Of a stretch of DNA of 64,000 bases, positions 35,059 through 43,605 are shown one piece after another. Each line of letters starts with the position of its first letter. The stretch's first letter is position 1. The notes below the pieces were generated by a model. It had not been told where the DNA came from, did not search any database, and saw only the letters and a list, made by a program, of their open reading frames with translations. The translations under genes were made by a program, and so were the position numbers. This DNA is from Planctellipticum variicoloris (GTDB lineage: Bacteria > Planctomycetota > Planctomycetia > Planctomycetales > Planctomycetaceae): positions 3,113,557-3,177,556 of the forward strand of contig NZ_CP130886.1 of assembly GCF_030622045.1 (NCBI RefSeq), read 5' to 3'.

Positions 35059-35454
35059 TCAAGCGGCAGCCTGCAACTTGACTCGACGTACGAGGAGGTA
35101 CGTCTCAGCTCCGAGCGAAACCAGATAGAATCCGACCAGCCACCAGACAAACGGCTTCGGCCCGAGATCGGGACGGAGCCACGAAACGACGGCGATGCCG
35201 ACGCCACAAAACGCCAGCCGCAAAACCATTCCAACAACCACAGCGGCCAAGGCCGCGGCGGGAGCACGATACACAGCCGGAACGATCAACGCGAGCCACC
35301 CGGGGATCAGACAGATAACCAGCGAGAAGCCGGTCAGCTCGACCCCGGAAAACCCATGCAAACCGCAGGAAATCGCGCCGGCCAACACCCAGAAGGCCAG
35401 CATGAAACCTGTCAGTCGCGAAGCATCGCCCCAGTACGAACGCATTTCCTGCAC
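35059..35454 (-). CDS. AtpI-like small membrane protein of the atp operon
   Basis: 131 aa from a GTG at 35454 (GGGGCGGG upstream); an ATG three codons later (35445) is possible. Four membrane spans are visible: GFMLAFWVLAGAISCGLHGF, FSLVICLIPGWLALIVPAV, AAVVVGMVLRLAFCGVGIAV and WWLVGFYLVSLGAETYLLV. The sequence does not closely resemble E. coli AtpI but has its position (between atpZ and atpB), size and topology. AtpI helps assemble the c-ring in some bacteria. I leave the gene symbol empty because the assignment is positional. Confidence 0.8.
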   Translation of the reverse strand: MQEMRSYWGDASRLTGFMLAFWVLAGAISCGLHGFSGVELTGFSLVICLIPGWLALIVPAVYRAPAAALAAVVVGMVLRLAFCGVGIAVVSWLRPDLGPKPFVWWLVGFYLVSLGAETYLLVRRVKLQAAA

Positions 35455-35492
35455 CCGGCCCGCCCCGACGTCATTTCAACGACGAAGCGAGA

Positions 35493-35762
35493 TCACTTTT
35501 CGGCCCGTGCGGCGTCTTTGGCGAGCTGCACGAGCGCCAAAGTCCCCGTCAGGAACCCCAGCAAAGCGCCAACCACCGTGAGCCAAGGCTCCGTGCCCCA
35601 CCTGCGATCCAGCCACCACCCGAAACCGACGGGAACCGCGAACTGAAACCCGATCGAAGTGATGCGGGATGACCACATCATTCCCACTGACAGCGGGGAT
35701 CGTCCGGATTCAGCCACGACAGACGCCGAACTCAGGAGCCGGCAAAGACCTCCGACCAGCAA
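35493..35762 (-). CDS. atpZ: AtpZ/AtpQ-like membrane protein, first gene of the atp operon
   Basis: Up to 89 aa from a TTG at 35762. ATG codons at 35681 and 35678 would give about 62 aa. The segment GRSPLSVGMMWSSRITSIGF looks conserved in planctomycete relatives, which favours a start upstream of those ATGs, so the exact start is open. Two spans follow: a GFQFAVPVGFGWWLDRRWGT hairpin, then WLTVVGALLGFLTGTLALVQ, the AtpZ (F0F1-ATPase subunit, PF09527) pattern. AtpZ and AtpI homologues have been linked to c-ring assembly or magnesium/calcium transport. It opens a ten-gene operon plus one inserted gene. Confidence 0.82.
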   Translation of the reverse strand: MLVGGLCRLLSSASVVAESGRSPLSVGMMWSSRITSIGFQFAVPVGFGWWLDRRWGTEPWLTVVGALLGFLTGTLALVQLAKDAARAEK

Positions 35763-36314
35763 CGGTCGGCGGCGCGACGACTTGACTTACGGACTCGTAA
35801 CACCGGGGACTCTACAGGGGCCACTTTCCGAAGTCAAAGCCGTCAAAGGAGCACCGGCGTTTTTCTCAGTTGGGAGAATGAAAAGCCAATTTCCGCACGG
35901 GAGACGGTCGGGAATGCCGTGCAGTCCGCCGCGGAAGCTGTGAAATCGGCAAATGAGGTCGGGTGTAGCGGTCAGCAAGCCTTCGGCGGATGCGCCAATC
36001 GCGCAGCAATGGACTGCGGATACTGCCAAACCGGGCAGAAGTCGCAGGGTTTCGGGTCAAGCTCGCCTTGCGAATCACCGTCCAGTCCAGTATATCATAA
36101 TCAGATTCGTTGATATCTGCAGTCGCTGATCCTCTTCAGCATTGCACGGAATGAGCCCAAGGGCCGGGGCCACCGTGGCTGGCGACGGTCTCAAAACTGA
36201 GACAGCCGGCCAACGAATCCAAGGCTGCTGTCCTGCAGTCTGGTCACGGACGACTGAACGTTCCTGTCTGTTCACCCTGCGGTGGATTCACGGCACGCTA
36301 CGGAGTTCGAGACG
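35763..36314. promoter_or_regulatory. Divergent promoter region, atp operon / DUF4912 gene
   Basis: 550 bp without a supportable gene. It must hold the atp operon promoter (minus). An AT-rich block near 36088-36104 contains TATACT and TATGAT on the minus strand and TATCAT on the plus strand, the best -10 candidates, though far from atpZ. A TTGACT at 35784 on the plus strand has no convincing partner. GGAG at 36302-36305 serves the DUF4912 start. Confidence 0.4.
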
Positions 36315-37445
36315 ATGACGCCGGACAGCCTGAGTACATACACCAAAAAGAAGCTCACCACTCTCGCCCTCAGCCGCGGCGTCTCCGGCGCTCATGCACT
36401 TCGCAAAGAGGAGCTGATTGCCGCCATTCTGACCAACAAGAAGAAGCCTTCCGGAGGTGCTCGGTCCAAGCCCCTCGAGTCCGAGCGTGCCGCGGCGAGT
36501 CCGCGCGGCCGGGCAACCACCCGTTCCACCGGATCGACGGCGGCAGCCGCTTCACGAGCTGCCGGGAGCGAGTCGCGGGGAACGGCAGCACGGAGCAGCC
36601 GAGTTCTGCCCCGACCGGCAGCGAAGCTGGCGGGGCCGCCGGCCAGCCGCCTGAAGGCGGGGGCGGAGCGAGGCCCGGACGTGATGGACCTGCGACCGCT
36701 CGATCGGAACTGGGTTCAGATCCGCTGGCAGATCTCGGCGGAAACGCTCCGGCGGGCGCGGACCTCCCTGGACTGGGAATTCCATAGTGCTCGGCCGGTG
36801 CTGCGGCTCATCGATATCACCGAACAGGACGAGCGGCAGACGGCCGCTGTCCGCGTGACTGATGTCGAACTGGATGGGGAGGTCACCGGCTGGTGCCTCC
36901 GGATTCCACATCCGTCACGCAAGTATGCAGTGCATCTGGGGCTGCTGGCGGATGGAGGGCGGTTCCATGTGCTGGTCCGATCGCGTCCGCTGGTGATGCC
37001 GGACCACGGCGCCGTTGCAGTCCTGCTGCAGCCCGAAGAGTCGTCGCCGAGGAACCTGACCTCGGTCGCCGATTACGATGCGGACGACGAGCCGCGCGCC
37101 TGGTCGGCCGCGGATCTGACTCCGTTGCAGCTCAAGAACCTCGCGGCGGCGCGCTCGAGCCAGACGCCCCCCGAAGGGTCACGAGATTTCCATCTCGTGG
37201 TGGGAGCCGATCTCCACATCCATGGCTCGACGCATCCCGAAGCGGCACTGACGTTGCTCGGCAAGCGGGCTTCGGTCGCTACAGATGGTCGGTTCCATTT
37301 GCGGATGAAGCTGCCGCCGGGGCGGCATGTGATTCCCGCCGTCGCGACGACTCCCGACGGGACCGAGGAGCGGACGTTTGTGCTTGCCGTGGAGGTGACG
37401 GCCCGGGAACTCGAACCGCGACTGATCGAAGAAGTTCCGCGGTGA
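36315..37445 (+). CDS. DUF4912 protein with SAP/Rho-N-like N-terminus
   Basis: 376 aa from the ATG at 36315 (GGAG 9 nt upstream); a GTG at 36282 is possible. Residues about 8-40 (YTKKKLTTLALSRGVSGAHA, then LRKEELIAAI) form a helix-extended-loop-helix like SAP or Rho N-terminal domains, which bind nucleic acid. A basic Ala/Ser/Arg-rich linker follows (about 45-125). The DUF4912 domain (about 130-260) has WVQIRWQISAETLRRAR, PVLRLIDI, GWCLRIPHPSRKYAVHLGLL. The C-terminal part (DFHLVVGADLHIHGSTHPEA with ATDGRFHLRMKLPPG) is the usual glycogen-branching-like beta sandwich of these proteins. Function is unknown; nucleic-acid plus carbohydrate- or protein-binding is a reasonable reading. Confidence 0.82.
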   Translation: MTPDSLSTYTKKKLTTLALSRGVSGAHALRKEELIAAILTNKKKPSGGARSKPLESERAAASPRGRATTRSTGSTAAAASRAAGSESRGTAARSSRVLPRPAAKLAGPPASRLKAGAERGPDVMDLRPLDRNWVQIRWQISAETLRRARTSLDWEFHSARPVLRLIDITEQDERQTAAVRVTDVELDGEVTGWCLRIPHPSRKYAVHLGLLADGGRFHVLVRSRPLVMPDHGAVAVLLQPEESSPRNLTSVADYDADDEPRAWSAADLTPLQLKNLAAARSSQTPPEGSRDFHLVVGADLHIHGSTHPEAALTLLGKRASVATDGRFHLRMKLPPGRHVIPAVATTPDGTEERTFVLAVEVTARELEPRLIEEVPR

Positions 37446-38057
37446 TCTCGCGATCGACTTATCCTCAATCGCGGGCCGGGGCGCACATTTTTGCGATGGT
37501 CACTCGCCAATCATCGTCGGCCGCTGGCGCATACAGTCGGACGATGGTCATGGAAAGTCCACGACCGGGAGCTTCCCGGCACCTGACCGAGATTCGGCGA
37601 AGTGGCCGCCGCGCTCCGACGAATCTCCGGCGACCGCGGGCGAAGCCATGCCGCTGAGGCTTACGACGGACGAGGACGTCCATCGTACGGGGATTTCGCG
37701 GGGGGCGTCTCGACCGGGGAAGACTTCCCCTGGCATCAACACTTGCGGCCCGCCCATTGGCAACTGCACTCAGCGTTTCCTGCGGTCGGTGTCCATCTTG
37801 CCATCTGCGGGGTCGGGCGATAGCATCGAAGTTGAGCTCTTCGGAGTTCATGAAACCTCTGCTGTGTTCGATACGGGCATTATGCGTTGACCCTACAACT
37901 TTTTCAGTGGGGGTCGGATTCGCTCGGCCGCGTGTATATCCGCGGATTGCTTCGGCGATCCCCGGCTCACACAACCCGGGCAATCGGCTCCCTCCTGGAC
38001 TCTTCGGGTTCAGAACCTTAGCGCTCGAACGGCATTGGCGGAGGTTTCTTTTTTATT
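37446..38057. other. Intergenic region without supportable gene
   Basis: 610 bp. Several short open frames exist on both strands, including a 172-codon minus-strand frame, but none has coding character, a recognisable motif or a good ribosome site. GGAGG at 38039-38043 precedes rarA. A decayed gene is possible but cannot be shown. Confidence 0.5.
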
Positions 38058-39407
38058 ATGGGCCTCTTCGACCGGCTGGAAGCCCGGCAGCGCGACGCGG
38101 CCAAGCCGCTGGCGGCCCGCATGCGGCCGAGGTCGATTGACGAATACGTCGGCCAGCAGCACATCCTCGGCCCGGGCAAGCTGCTGCGGCGGTTGCTGGA
38201 CGCCGACCGGCTGCAATCGGTGGTCTTCTACGGTCCGCCGGGAACGGGCAAGACGTCGCTGGCGGAGATCATCGCCCGGCATACGCGACGGACGTTTCGA
38301 GCCTTGAATGCCGCCGCAGCCGGGGTGAAGGAACTGCGCGAGATTCTGGACGCCGCCCGGGAAGCGGTTTCGGTCGGCGGTCCGCGGACGGTGCTCTTCA
38401 TCGACGAGCTGCACCACTTCAACAAACAGCAGCAGAACGTGCTGCTGCCGGATGTCGAGAACGGAATTGTGGCGCTGGTCGCGGCGACGACGGCGAATCC
38501 GTTCTTTGCGCTGATCGCGCCTTTGGTGAGTCGCAGCCAGATCTTCGAGCTGCAGCCGCTGAGCGTTGAGGATGTCGAGGGGCTCAATCGCCGGGCGCTG
38601 GCGGATGTGGAGCGGGGTCTCGGCGATCTGCAACTGACGATCGACGACGACGCATGCCGATTCCTGGCGACGATCTGCGACGGCGACGCTCGGCGTTCGC
38701 TTGGCGCGCTGGAAATTGCAGCCCTTTCGCTACCGCCCGGAACGACGGCGATCGATCTGGCCGCGGCGGAGGAGTCGATCCAGAAGAAATCGATCCGCTA
38801 CGACGCGGATGGCGACGATCATTACGACGCCGCGAGCGCTCTGATCAAGAGCATCCGCGGGAGCGATCCTGACGCGGCGATCTACTGGCTGGCCCGCATG
38901 CTCGAGGCGGGGGAAGATCCTCGATTCGTCGCCCGCCGCCTGGTGATATCGGCGTCGGAAGACATCGGCAACGCCGATCCGCACGGGCTGGTGCTGGCGA
39001 ACTCGGCCGCGCAGGCGACGGAGTTTATCGGGATGCCTGAGTGCCGGATCATTCTGGCGCAGGCGACGACCTATCTGGCGCTGGCCCCGAAATCGAATGC
39101 GTCGTACCTGGCGATCGACGCCGCCCTGGACGATGTGCGGCACCAGCGAATTCTCCCGGTCCCGAACCATCTCCGCGACCGGCACTATCAGGGGGCGAAG
39201 CGGCTCGGACACGGCGAAGGGTATCAGTACGCTCACGATGCGCCCGACGGCTGGGTCGCACAGGACTATCTCGGGGTCGACAAGGCCTACTACGAGCCCA
39301 AAGACCGCGGCTTTGAATCCCGGCTGAAAGAGCGACTCGATCAATTCCGTCAACGACGCGCTGCGGCGAATGCAGCGGCTGAGTCGCCGACTCCGGAATC
39401 GACTTGA
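38058..39407 (+). CDS. rarA: Replication-associated recombination protein A (AAA+ ATPase)
   Basis: 449 aa, full length for RarA/MgsA. The N-terminal PLAARMRPRSIDEYVGQQHI matches the family. Walker A GPPGTGKTS and Walker B TVLFIDELHHFNKQQQNVLL, sensor 1 LVAATTANPFF, and the clamp-loader-like C-terminal part with DPHGLVLANSAAQATEFIGM and PNHLRDRHYQGAKRLGHGEG are present. RarA acts at stalled replication forks and on single-strand gaps. GGAGG is 14 nt upstream, a long spacing. It is followed 61 nt later by the TrkH gene. Confidence 0.96.
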   Translation: MGLFDRLEARQRDAAKPLAARMRPRSIDEYVGQQHILGPGKLLRRLLDADRLQSVVFYGPPGTGKTSLAEIIARHTRRTFRALNAAAAGVKELREILDAAREAVSVGGPRTVLFIDELHHFNKQQQNVLLPDVENGIVALVAATTANPFFALIAPLVSRSQIFELQPLSVEDVEGLNRRALADVERGLGDLQLTIDDDACRFLATICDGDARRSLGALEIAALSLPPGTTAIDLAAAEESIQKKSIRYDADGDDHYDAASALIKSIRGSDPDAAIYWLARMLEAGEDPRFVARRLVISASEDIGNADPHGLVLANSAAQATEFIGMPECRIILAQATTYLALAPKSNASYLAIDAALDDVRHQRILPVPNHLRDRHYQGAKRLGHGEGYQYAHDAPDGWVAQDYLGVDKAYYEPKDRGFESRLKERLDQFRQRRAAANAAAESPTPEST

Positions 39408-39468
39408 TCCGGATTTCTCCCTTCCATCCCCCCCCTGGAGCGGCAGACCGCCGCGACTCTTCAGGACT

Positions 39469-41253
39469 ATGTCGATCCAATCTCAAACCGCTTATCGGCC
39501 GCACGAGACGTCGCTGCACCCAGTCGCGGTTCATTCGCTGCGCTGGCTGGAAACGATCGTGGGTTTGCTGGGGCTCGGACTTGCCGTCACCCGGCACGGT
39601 CGCGAAGTCTCGGCGGCGCTGCCATCGCTGATGAACTGGCTGGTTGTGCTGGCGGTGGCGATTCCGGCCGCGGCAACGCTCGGTCGCTACTCCTGGAGCC
39701 TGGCTCGCAAGTCTTTTCTGCAGCAGAACTTGCCTCCGATGCTGCTGTCAGCGATCTGGCTCGCCGGACTGGTTACTGCCGTCGGATTGTCCGACGGAGT
39801 TCCCGAATTGCTGGGACCTCGGCTTCTGGCCTGGACCGAATTGATTGCGATGAGTCGGGGCGTGTACGAAATCTACGCGGTCGTCCGCGGCGCCGCCGAC
39901 GCCGGATTGAATCCTGCGCTGGTGCTCGTCCTTTCGTTCGTCGGCCTGATCGGGATCGGCACGTTGCTGCTGATGCTCCCGCGGTGCCGTCCGGACGGGG
40001 AATTGCCGGCGGACTGGCTGACGGCGCTGTTTACCGCCACGAGCGCCTGCTGCGTTACAGGCCTGGTCGTGAACGACACCAGCGTCTACTGGAGCCGGAC
40101 GGGGCACGTCGTGATCATGGCGCTGATCCAGGTGGGCGGTCTGGGGATCATGACCTTCGGCGCGTTCTTCGCCGTCGTGATGGGAAGCAAGCTCCTCGCC
40201 CGCGAGCATGCGACGATGCGCGATCTGCTGGAGTCCGAACAATTGGGGGACGTTGCCGGTCTGATTCGTTCCATTCTCGGTTTTACGATCATCATCGAGC
40301 TCGCGGGAGCATGCCTGCTGACGACGCTGTGGCCGGACCTTCCGCTGCTTGACCGCCTGTTCTATGGCCTGTTTCACTCGGTCAGCGCGTTCTGCAACGC
40401 CGGGTTCGCGCTGCGCAGCAACAATCTGATGGGATGGGAGCTGTCGTGGCAGGTCTGGGCCGTTTTCCCGCTGCTGATCATCCTGGGCGGCTTCGGATTC
40501 ACGCCGCTGCGCAATATCTGGCACGTCGTCCGCTGGCGGCTGGGACTCCTGACGCTGGACCCCGGATCACTTCGTCCGCGGCTGACTCTGACAACTCGGC
40601 TGGTGGCGGTCACGACCCTCGGGCTGCTTGTCGTCGGTACGATCGTCCTGCTGCTTCTGGAATGGAATAATTCGCGACATCCACTGCCGGTCACCAATCA
40701 GATCGCCAACGCGTGGTTTCATTCCGTGACGCTGCGGACCGCCGGTTTCAACACGATCGATCACGAGCACTTATCACCCGGTTCCAAGTTGTTCGGAATC
40801 TCTCTGATGTTCATCGGCGCGTCGCCGGGGTCAACCGGGGGCGGCGTGAAAACGATTTCGCTGGCTCTCATCATTCTGACCCTCCGTTCGATCCTGCGCG
40901 GCCGCAACAACGTCGAGGTCTACGGCCGCACGATCCCGGAGACTCAGGTCTTTCGCGGCCTGGCGGTGATCGGGATGGGGCTGGCGACGCTGATGGCCGC
41001 CACGATCGTGGTAGTCATGATCGAAGACCGCGCCGATCGATTTCTCGATCAGGCGTACGAGGCCGCCAGCGCGCTGGGGACCGTCGGCGTTTCCGCGAAC
41101 CTGACGCCGACGTTGAAACCCGCATCGCAACTGGTCCTGATTCTGACCATGCTGCTCGGACGGGTCGGCCCATTGACGCTGATCGTCGCGCTTGCCGGTC
41201 GCGGGAATGCCGCCCGCTATCGGTATCCTGAAGAGCGGATCGCACTCGGTTGA
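39469..41253 (+). CDS. TrkH/KtrB-type potassium transporter
   Basis: 594 aa from the ATG at 39469. The four pore loops of the TrkH/KtrB superfamily are recognisable: TATSACCVTGLVVNDT (P1), HSVSAFCNAGFALRSNN (P2), FHSVTLRTAGFNTIDHE (P3), and ALGTVGVSANLTPTLK (P4). The conserved FIGASPGSTGGGVKTISLA precedes P4, and each Gly of the selectivity filter is present. An extra N-terminal hydrophobic part (about residues 20-150) adds three or four spans, as in long TrkH-like proteins. It carries potassium (possibly with sodium) inward. No TrkA/KtrA regulator gene is in this window, so the regulatory subunit must be elsewhere. Confidence 0.93.
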   Translation: MSIQSQTAYRPHETSLHPVAVHSLRWLETIVGLLGLGLAVTRHGREVSAALPSLMNWLVVLAVAIPAAATLGRYSWSLARKSFLQQNLPPMLLSAIWLAGLVTAVGLSDGVPELLGPRLLAWTELIAMSRGVYEIYAVVRGAADAGLNPALVLVLSFVGLIGIGTLLLMLPRCRPDGELPADWLTALFTATSACCVTGLVVNDTSVYWSRTGHVVIMALIQVGGLGIMTFGAFFAVVMGSKLLAREHATMRDLLESEQLGDVAGLIRSILGFTIIIELAGACLLTTLWPDLPLLDRLFYGLFHSVSAFCNAGFALRSNNLMGWELSWQVWAVFPLLIILGGFGFTPLRNIWHVVRWRLGLLTLDPGSLRPRLTLTTRLVAVTTLGLLVVGTIVLLLLEWNNSRHPLPVTNQIANAWFHSVTLRTAGFNTIDHEHLSPGSKLFGISLMFIGASPGSTGGGVKTISLALIILTLRSILRGRNNVEVYGRTIPETQVFRGLAVIGMGLATLMAATIVVVMIEDRADRFLDQAYEAASALGTVGVSANLTPTLKPASQLVLILTMLLGRVGPLTLIVALAGRGNAARYRYPEERIALG

Positions 41254-41272
41254 AATCGAGCGCGCCGCATGG

Positions 41273-41557
41273 TTATTGCTGCGGCGATTCCGACTCGTGT
41301 CCGGCCCCGATCACCAGCCCGCGGGAATCGACCGGCCGACCATCGAGCGTCGTCGCGCTGCCGCCGGCTTTGTAGACGATCGAATTCGGCCCGTGGACGC
41401 CGCCGGCAGTTCCGCGTCCGTGGTATTCGCCGCACTTGAAGGCGTCGCTCTGCACCTTGGGAGCCGCGCCCCGGCAGCCCGCCGGTCCGCAGACCAGGCC
41501 GAGAATCAGACCGGCTGCAGCCAGACGCCGTGATGACTTTCTGCAGAATTCGTCCAT
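41273..41557 (-). CDS. Small putative lipoprotein
   Basis: 94 aa from the ATG at 41557; AGGA lies 7 nt upstream, which decides against the GTG at 41578. The N-terminus is basic with a hydrophobic core (RRLAAAGLILGLVCGPAGC). PAGC near residue 28 is an acceptable but non-ideal lipobox, and the earlier Cys in GLVC is less likely. The mature part is Gly-rich with GEYHGRGTAGGVHGPNSIVY, no known domain. It converges on the TrkH gene (20 nt between stops) and lies 39 nt after the CX4CH protein gene. Function unknown. Confidence 0.72.
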   Translation of the reverse strand: MDEFCRKSSRRLAAAGLILGLVCGPAGCRGAAPKVQSDAFKCGEYHGRGTAGGVHGPNSIVYKAGGSATTLDGRPVDSRGLVIGAGHESESPQQ

Positions 41558-41596
41558 CGCAAATCCTCTTTGCAACACATCCAGCCCTGAATCCGC

Positions 41597-42676
41597 CTAC
41601 CGGATCTGCGGCAATGCTCCGCCGTGAACCAGGGCATTGAAAACCTCCGGATCGAACGGATCGGCGGACTGCGGACGCGCCCCGGGAACACCATCATTCG
41701 TCGCAGCGAGTCCATCTGCCTCGGCGTCGGTCCGGGCAGCCGCCGCTGCGTCTGGCGCCGCTGCTGCGACTTCCGCTTTTTCTTTGACCGCGGACCTGGC
41801 CGCTGCTGCAAGCGCCTCGGCTTCGGCGTCGTAACCGCCGCGATCGCGGGCGGCGGCATAGACCCAGTCTCGAATGATCTCCAGTTGGCGCTCTCCTCCG
41901 GGGCCGCCGAAGATGGCCACCGAGCTCCCTCCGTGATTTCCCTGAGGGATGGTCAGCAACTGCGAATCGCCGGGGCGCTGCAGATCCAGGTAGGGACTCA
42001 CCGCCGCCAGATTTCGCTCGGTATGGAGCCGATGGCTGTTGAGATTCGACCGCACATGGACCAGTCGGAAGGAATTCTCCGAAACGACGCCGTGGCAACG
42101 GGCGTTTCCGCACTTATTGACGAGGATCGGCTGCACGCGGGCCGTAAAGGTGGCGGCCGTTTCGCGGGAGAGGCTTCCCAAGGATTCCGCCTCAGGAACG
42201 AGATAGCCGTCGAGGGTGCGAGAGGGAGGGGGCGGCTCTTCGAGCCGATCGGGCTTCAGGACTTCGGCCAACTTCTTCAGCATCTGCCGAGCTTCGACGT
42301 GATTGGCGTCGCTCCGCAGCACGAGCTTCAATTCCAGGCGGGCTTCGTCGTAGAGCGAATACGAAATGCACCAGCGGGCCAATTCGATGCGACTCTCCGG
42401 CGTCACCGGTTCTTTCCGTGCATCTCGCTGCTGGCGGTAGATATCGTGCAGAGAATCGGCGACCAGTTGCACGTGTTCGTACGGCGCGTGGAGCCGCCCG
42501 TTCCGGCCGGTCACCAGGTAGCCCTGAGCGTCCTGCTGGACCTGCCCGGCCATCACCCGGCCGCTCTTGAGCAGGACGTAGCGGTCGACAGCCGGCGGCT
42601 GAGCCGAAAGCGATTCGCAGGTCGCCCAGACCGCAGCCACGACCGCCAGCCAATGCAGAATCTGGCGTTGCATCAT
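41597..42676 (-). CDS. Exported cytochrome-c-like protein with CX4CH motif
   Basis: 359 aa from the ATG at 42676 (a second ATG is adjacent). A Sec signal ends near LSAQ. Residues about 22-130 carry a strand-rich part (YVLLKSGRVMAGQVQQDAQG) and a helical TPR-like region with SIELARW-type phrasing (SRIELARWCISYSLYDEARL). The domain from about 165 on contains FTARVQPILVNKCGNARCHG, the place where planctomycete cytochrome domains carry CxxCH. Here it is Cys-x4-Cys-His. YLDLQRPGDSQLLTIPQGNH and WVYAAARDR follow, as in those domains. The C-terminal 70 residues are Ala/Asp/Glu-rich. Covalent heme attachment is uncertain because of the altered spacing. Confidence 0.8.
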   Translation of the reverse strand: MMQRQILHWLAVVAAVWATCESLSAQPPAVDRYVLLKSGRVMAGQVQQDAQGYLVTGRNGRLHAPYEHVQLVADSLHDIYRQQRDARKEPVTPESRIELARWCISYSLYDEARLELKLVLRSDANHVEARQMLKKLAEVLKPDRLEEPPPPSRTLDGYLVPEAESLGSLSRETAATFTARVQPILVNKCGNARCHGVVSENSFRLVHVRSNLNSHRLHTERNLAAVSPYLDLQRPGDSQLLTIPQGNHGGSSVAIFGGPGGERQLEIIRDWVYAAARDRGGYDAEAEALAAAARSAVKEKAEVAAAAPDAAAAARTDAEADGLAATNDGVPGARPQSADPFDPEVFNALVHGGALPQIR

Positions 42677-42936
42677 GTTTCCCGCTGGCTCTGGGAGAAG
42701 AATTCCGACACTGAAGCGGACCGTATCTCCGGCCCCCAAGTGGGACAAGACGAGCCGGTCCGAACGACGACTTTCGGATGGCTTCGCAAACTGGAAACGG
42801 CCCAGCAGCGGCAAATTCCGCCGATCGCCGGACCGTTCGGGGCATCATGCTTGGCGGATCCCGGCAACCGCTACGGAACAATTGTCCGAAGCGAGCCCGA
42901 TCCCACACTGCGGAGTCGACGAGGCAGACTTTTTGC

Positions 42937-43371
42937 CTATCGGCGATGGCGGGGCGAACCGGCCGGACGGTGACACTCTTCGGCCGTGCTTTTCGGCACC
43001 CAGCGGGCGAAATCATCAGCGGCCTCGCGAGCGGTCTCGACGGAGGGGGGGGCGTTGGTGCCGAACTGCTGCGCCACTGGCCGCCGGACGCGAGGCTGGT
43101 AGTCCTTCAGCGGGTCGGTCGTTTGTCGACCGCGCAGCCAGGCCAGTAGACTCTGTCGCTGCCGAGGGCGTTCGGTCCGGCCGCCCCAGGTGAAGAGCGT
43201 CACGGAGAGAAACACGAACATCGCCGCTGCGCCGGCGAGGGGCCAACCGGGCTTCTCGGCGACGGTGAGGATCAGGAGTGCGCACGCCGCCGCACCGAAC
43301 AGCAGGACGACTGCTGTCGCCAGCAGGGCTACTGCGCTTCGACCGGCGTCGCGATTCGGGCGAAATGTCAT
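42937..43371 (-). CDS. Small two-span membrane protein
   Basis: 144 aa from the ATG at 43371 (AGGA 10 nt upstream). Two adjacent spans, VALLATAVVLLFGAAACALL and GWPLAGAAAMFVFLSVTLF, are joined by a short loop. A basic cytoplasmic tail has Arg/Gln-rich RQRQSLLAWLRGRQTT and ends in His/Arg. No family recognised. It is divergent from lutA with 234 bp between the starts, and 260 bp upstream of the CX4CH gene on the same strand. Confidence 0.65.
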   Translation of the reverse strand: MTFRPNRDAGRSAVALLATAVVLLFGAAACALLILTVAEKPGWPLAGAAAMFVFLSVTLFTWGGRTERPRQRQSLLAWLRGRQTTDPLKDYQPRVRRPVAQQFGTNAPPSVETAREAADDFARWVPKSTAEECHRPAGSPRHRR

Positions 43372-43533
43372 CGACCGAGGGTCCTGTGACGGCTGGGAGA
43401 CTCGTCGTACGGGGTTGAGGATACCACGTTGGGTGAAGGCGTCCAGACGGGAAGGCCGGGTATCGGGCATCGGGATTCGGGTATCGCAGACAAATTCGGT
43501 GCAGTCTCTGAGGATTTCTACAGAAAGCTGGCA

Positions 43534-43565
43534 TTGTCGCGTGGGTTGGCGGCGGCGGCTATAAT
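43534..43565 (+). promoter_or_regulatory. Candidate sigma-70 promoter of lutABC
   Basis: A perfect -10 TATAAT lies at 43560-43565, 40 nt before the lutA ATG. The best -35 is TTGTCG at 43534-43539, spaced 20 bp, longer than the 17-bp optimum. No FadR/LldR-like regulator gene is in the window, and I see no clear operator palindrome. Confidence 0.5.
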
Positions 43566-43605
43566 TCTTTAACTTTGCCGAAATCTACTGCTGGAAAACT
43601 GCTCC

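Noticed and set aside
37465-37983. 172-codon minus-strand frame between the DUF4912 and rarA genes
   Set aside because: Arg-rich composition, no domain, no good start. A decayed gene cannot be excluded, but nothing supports it.
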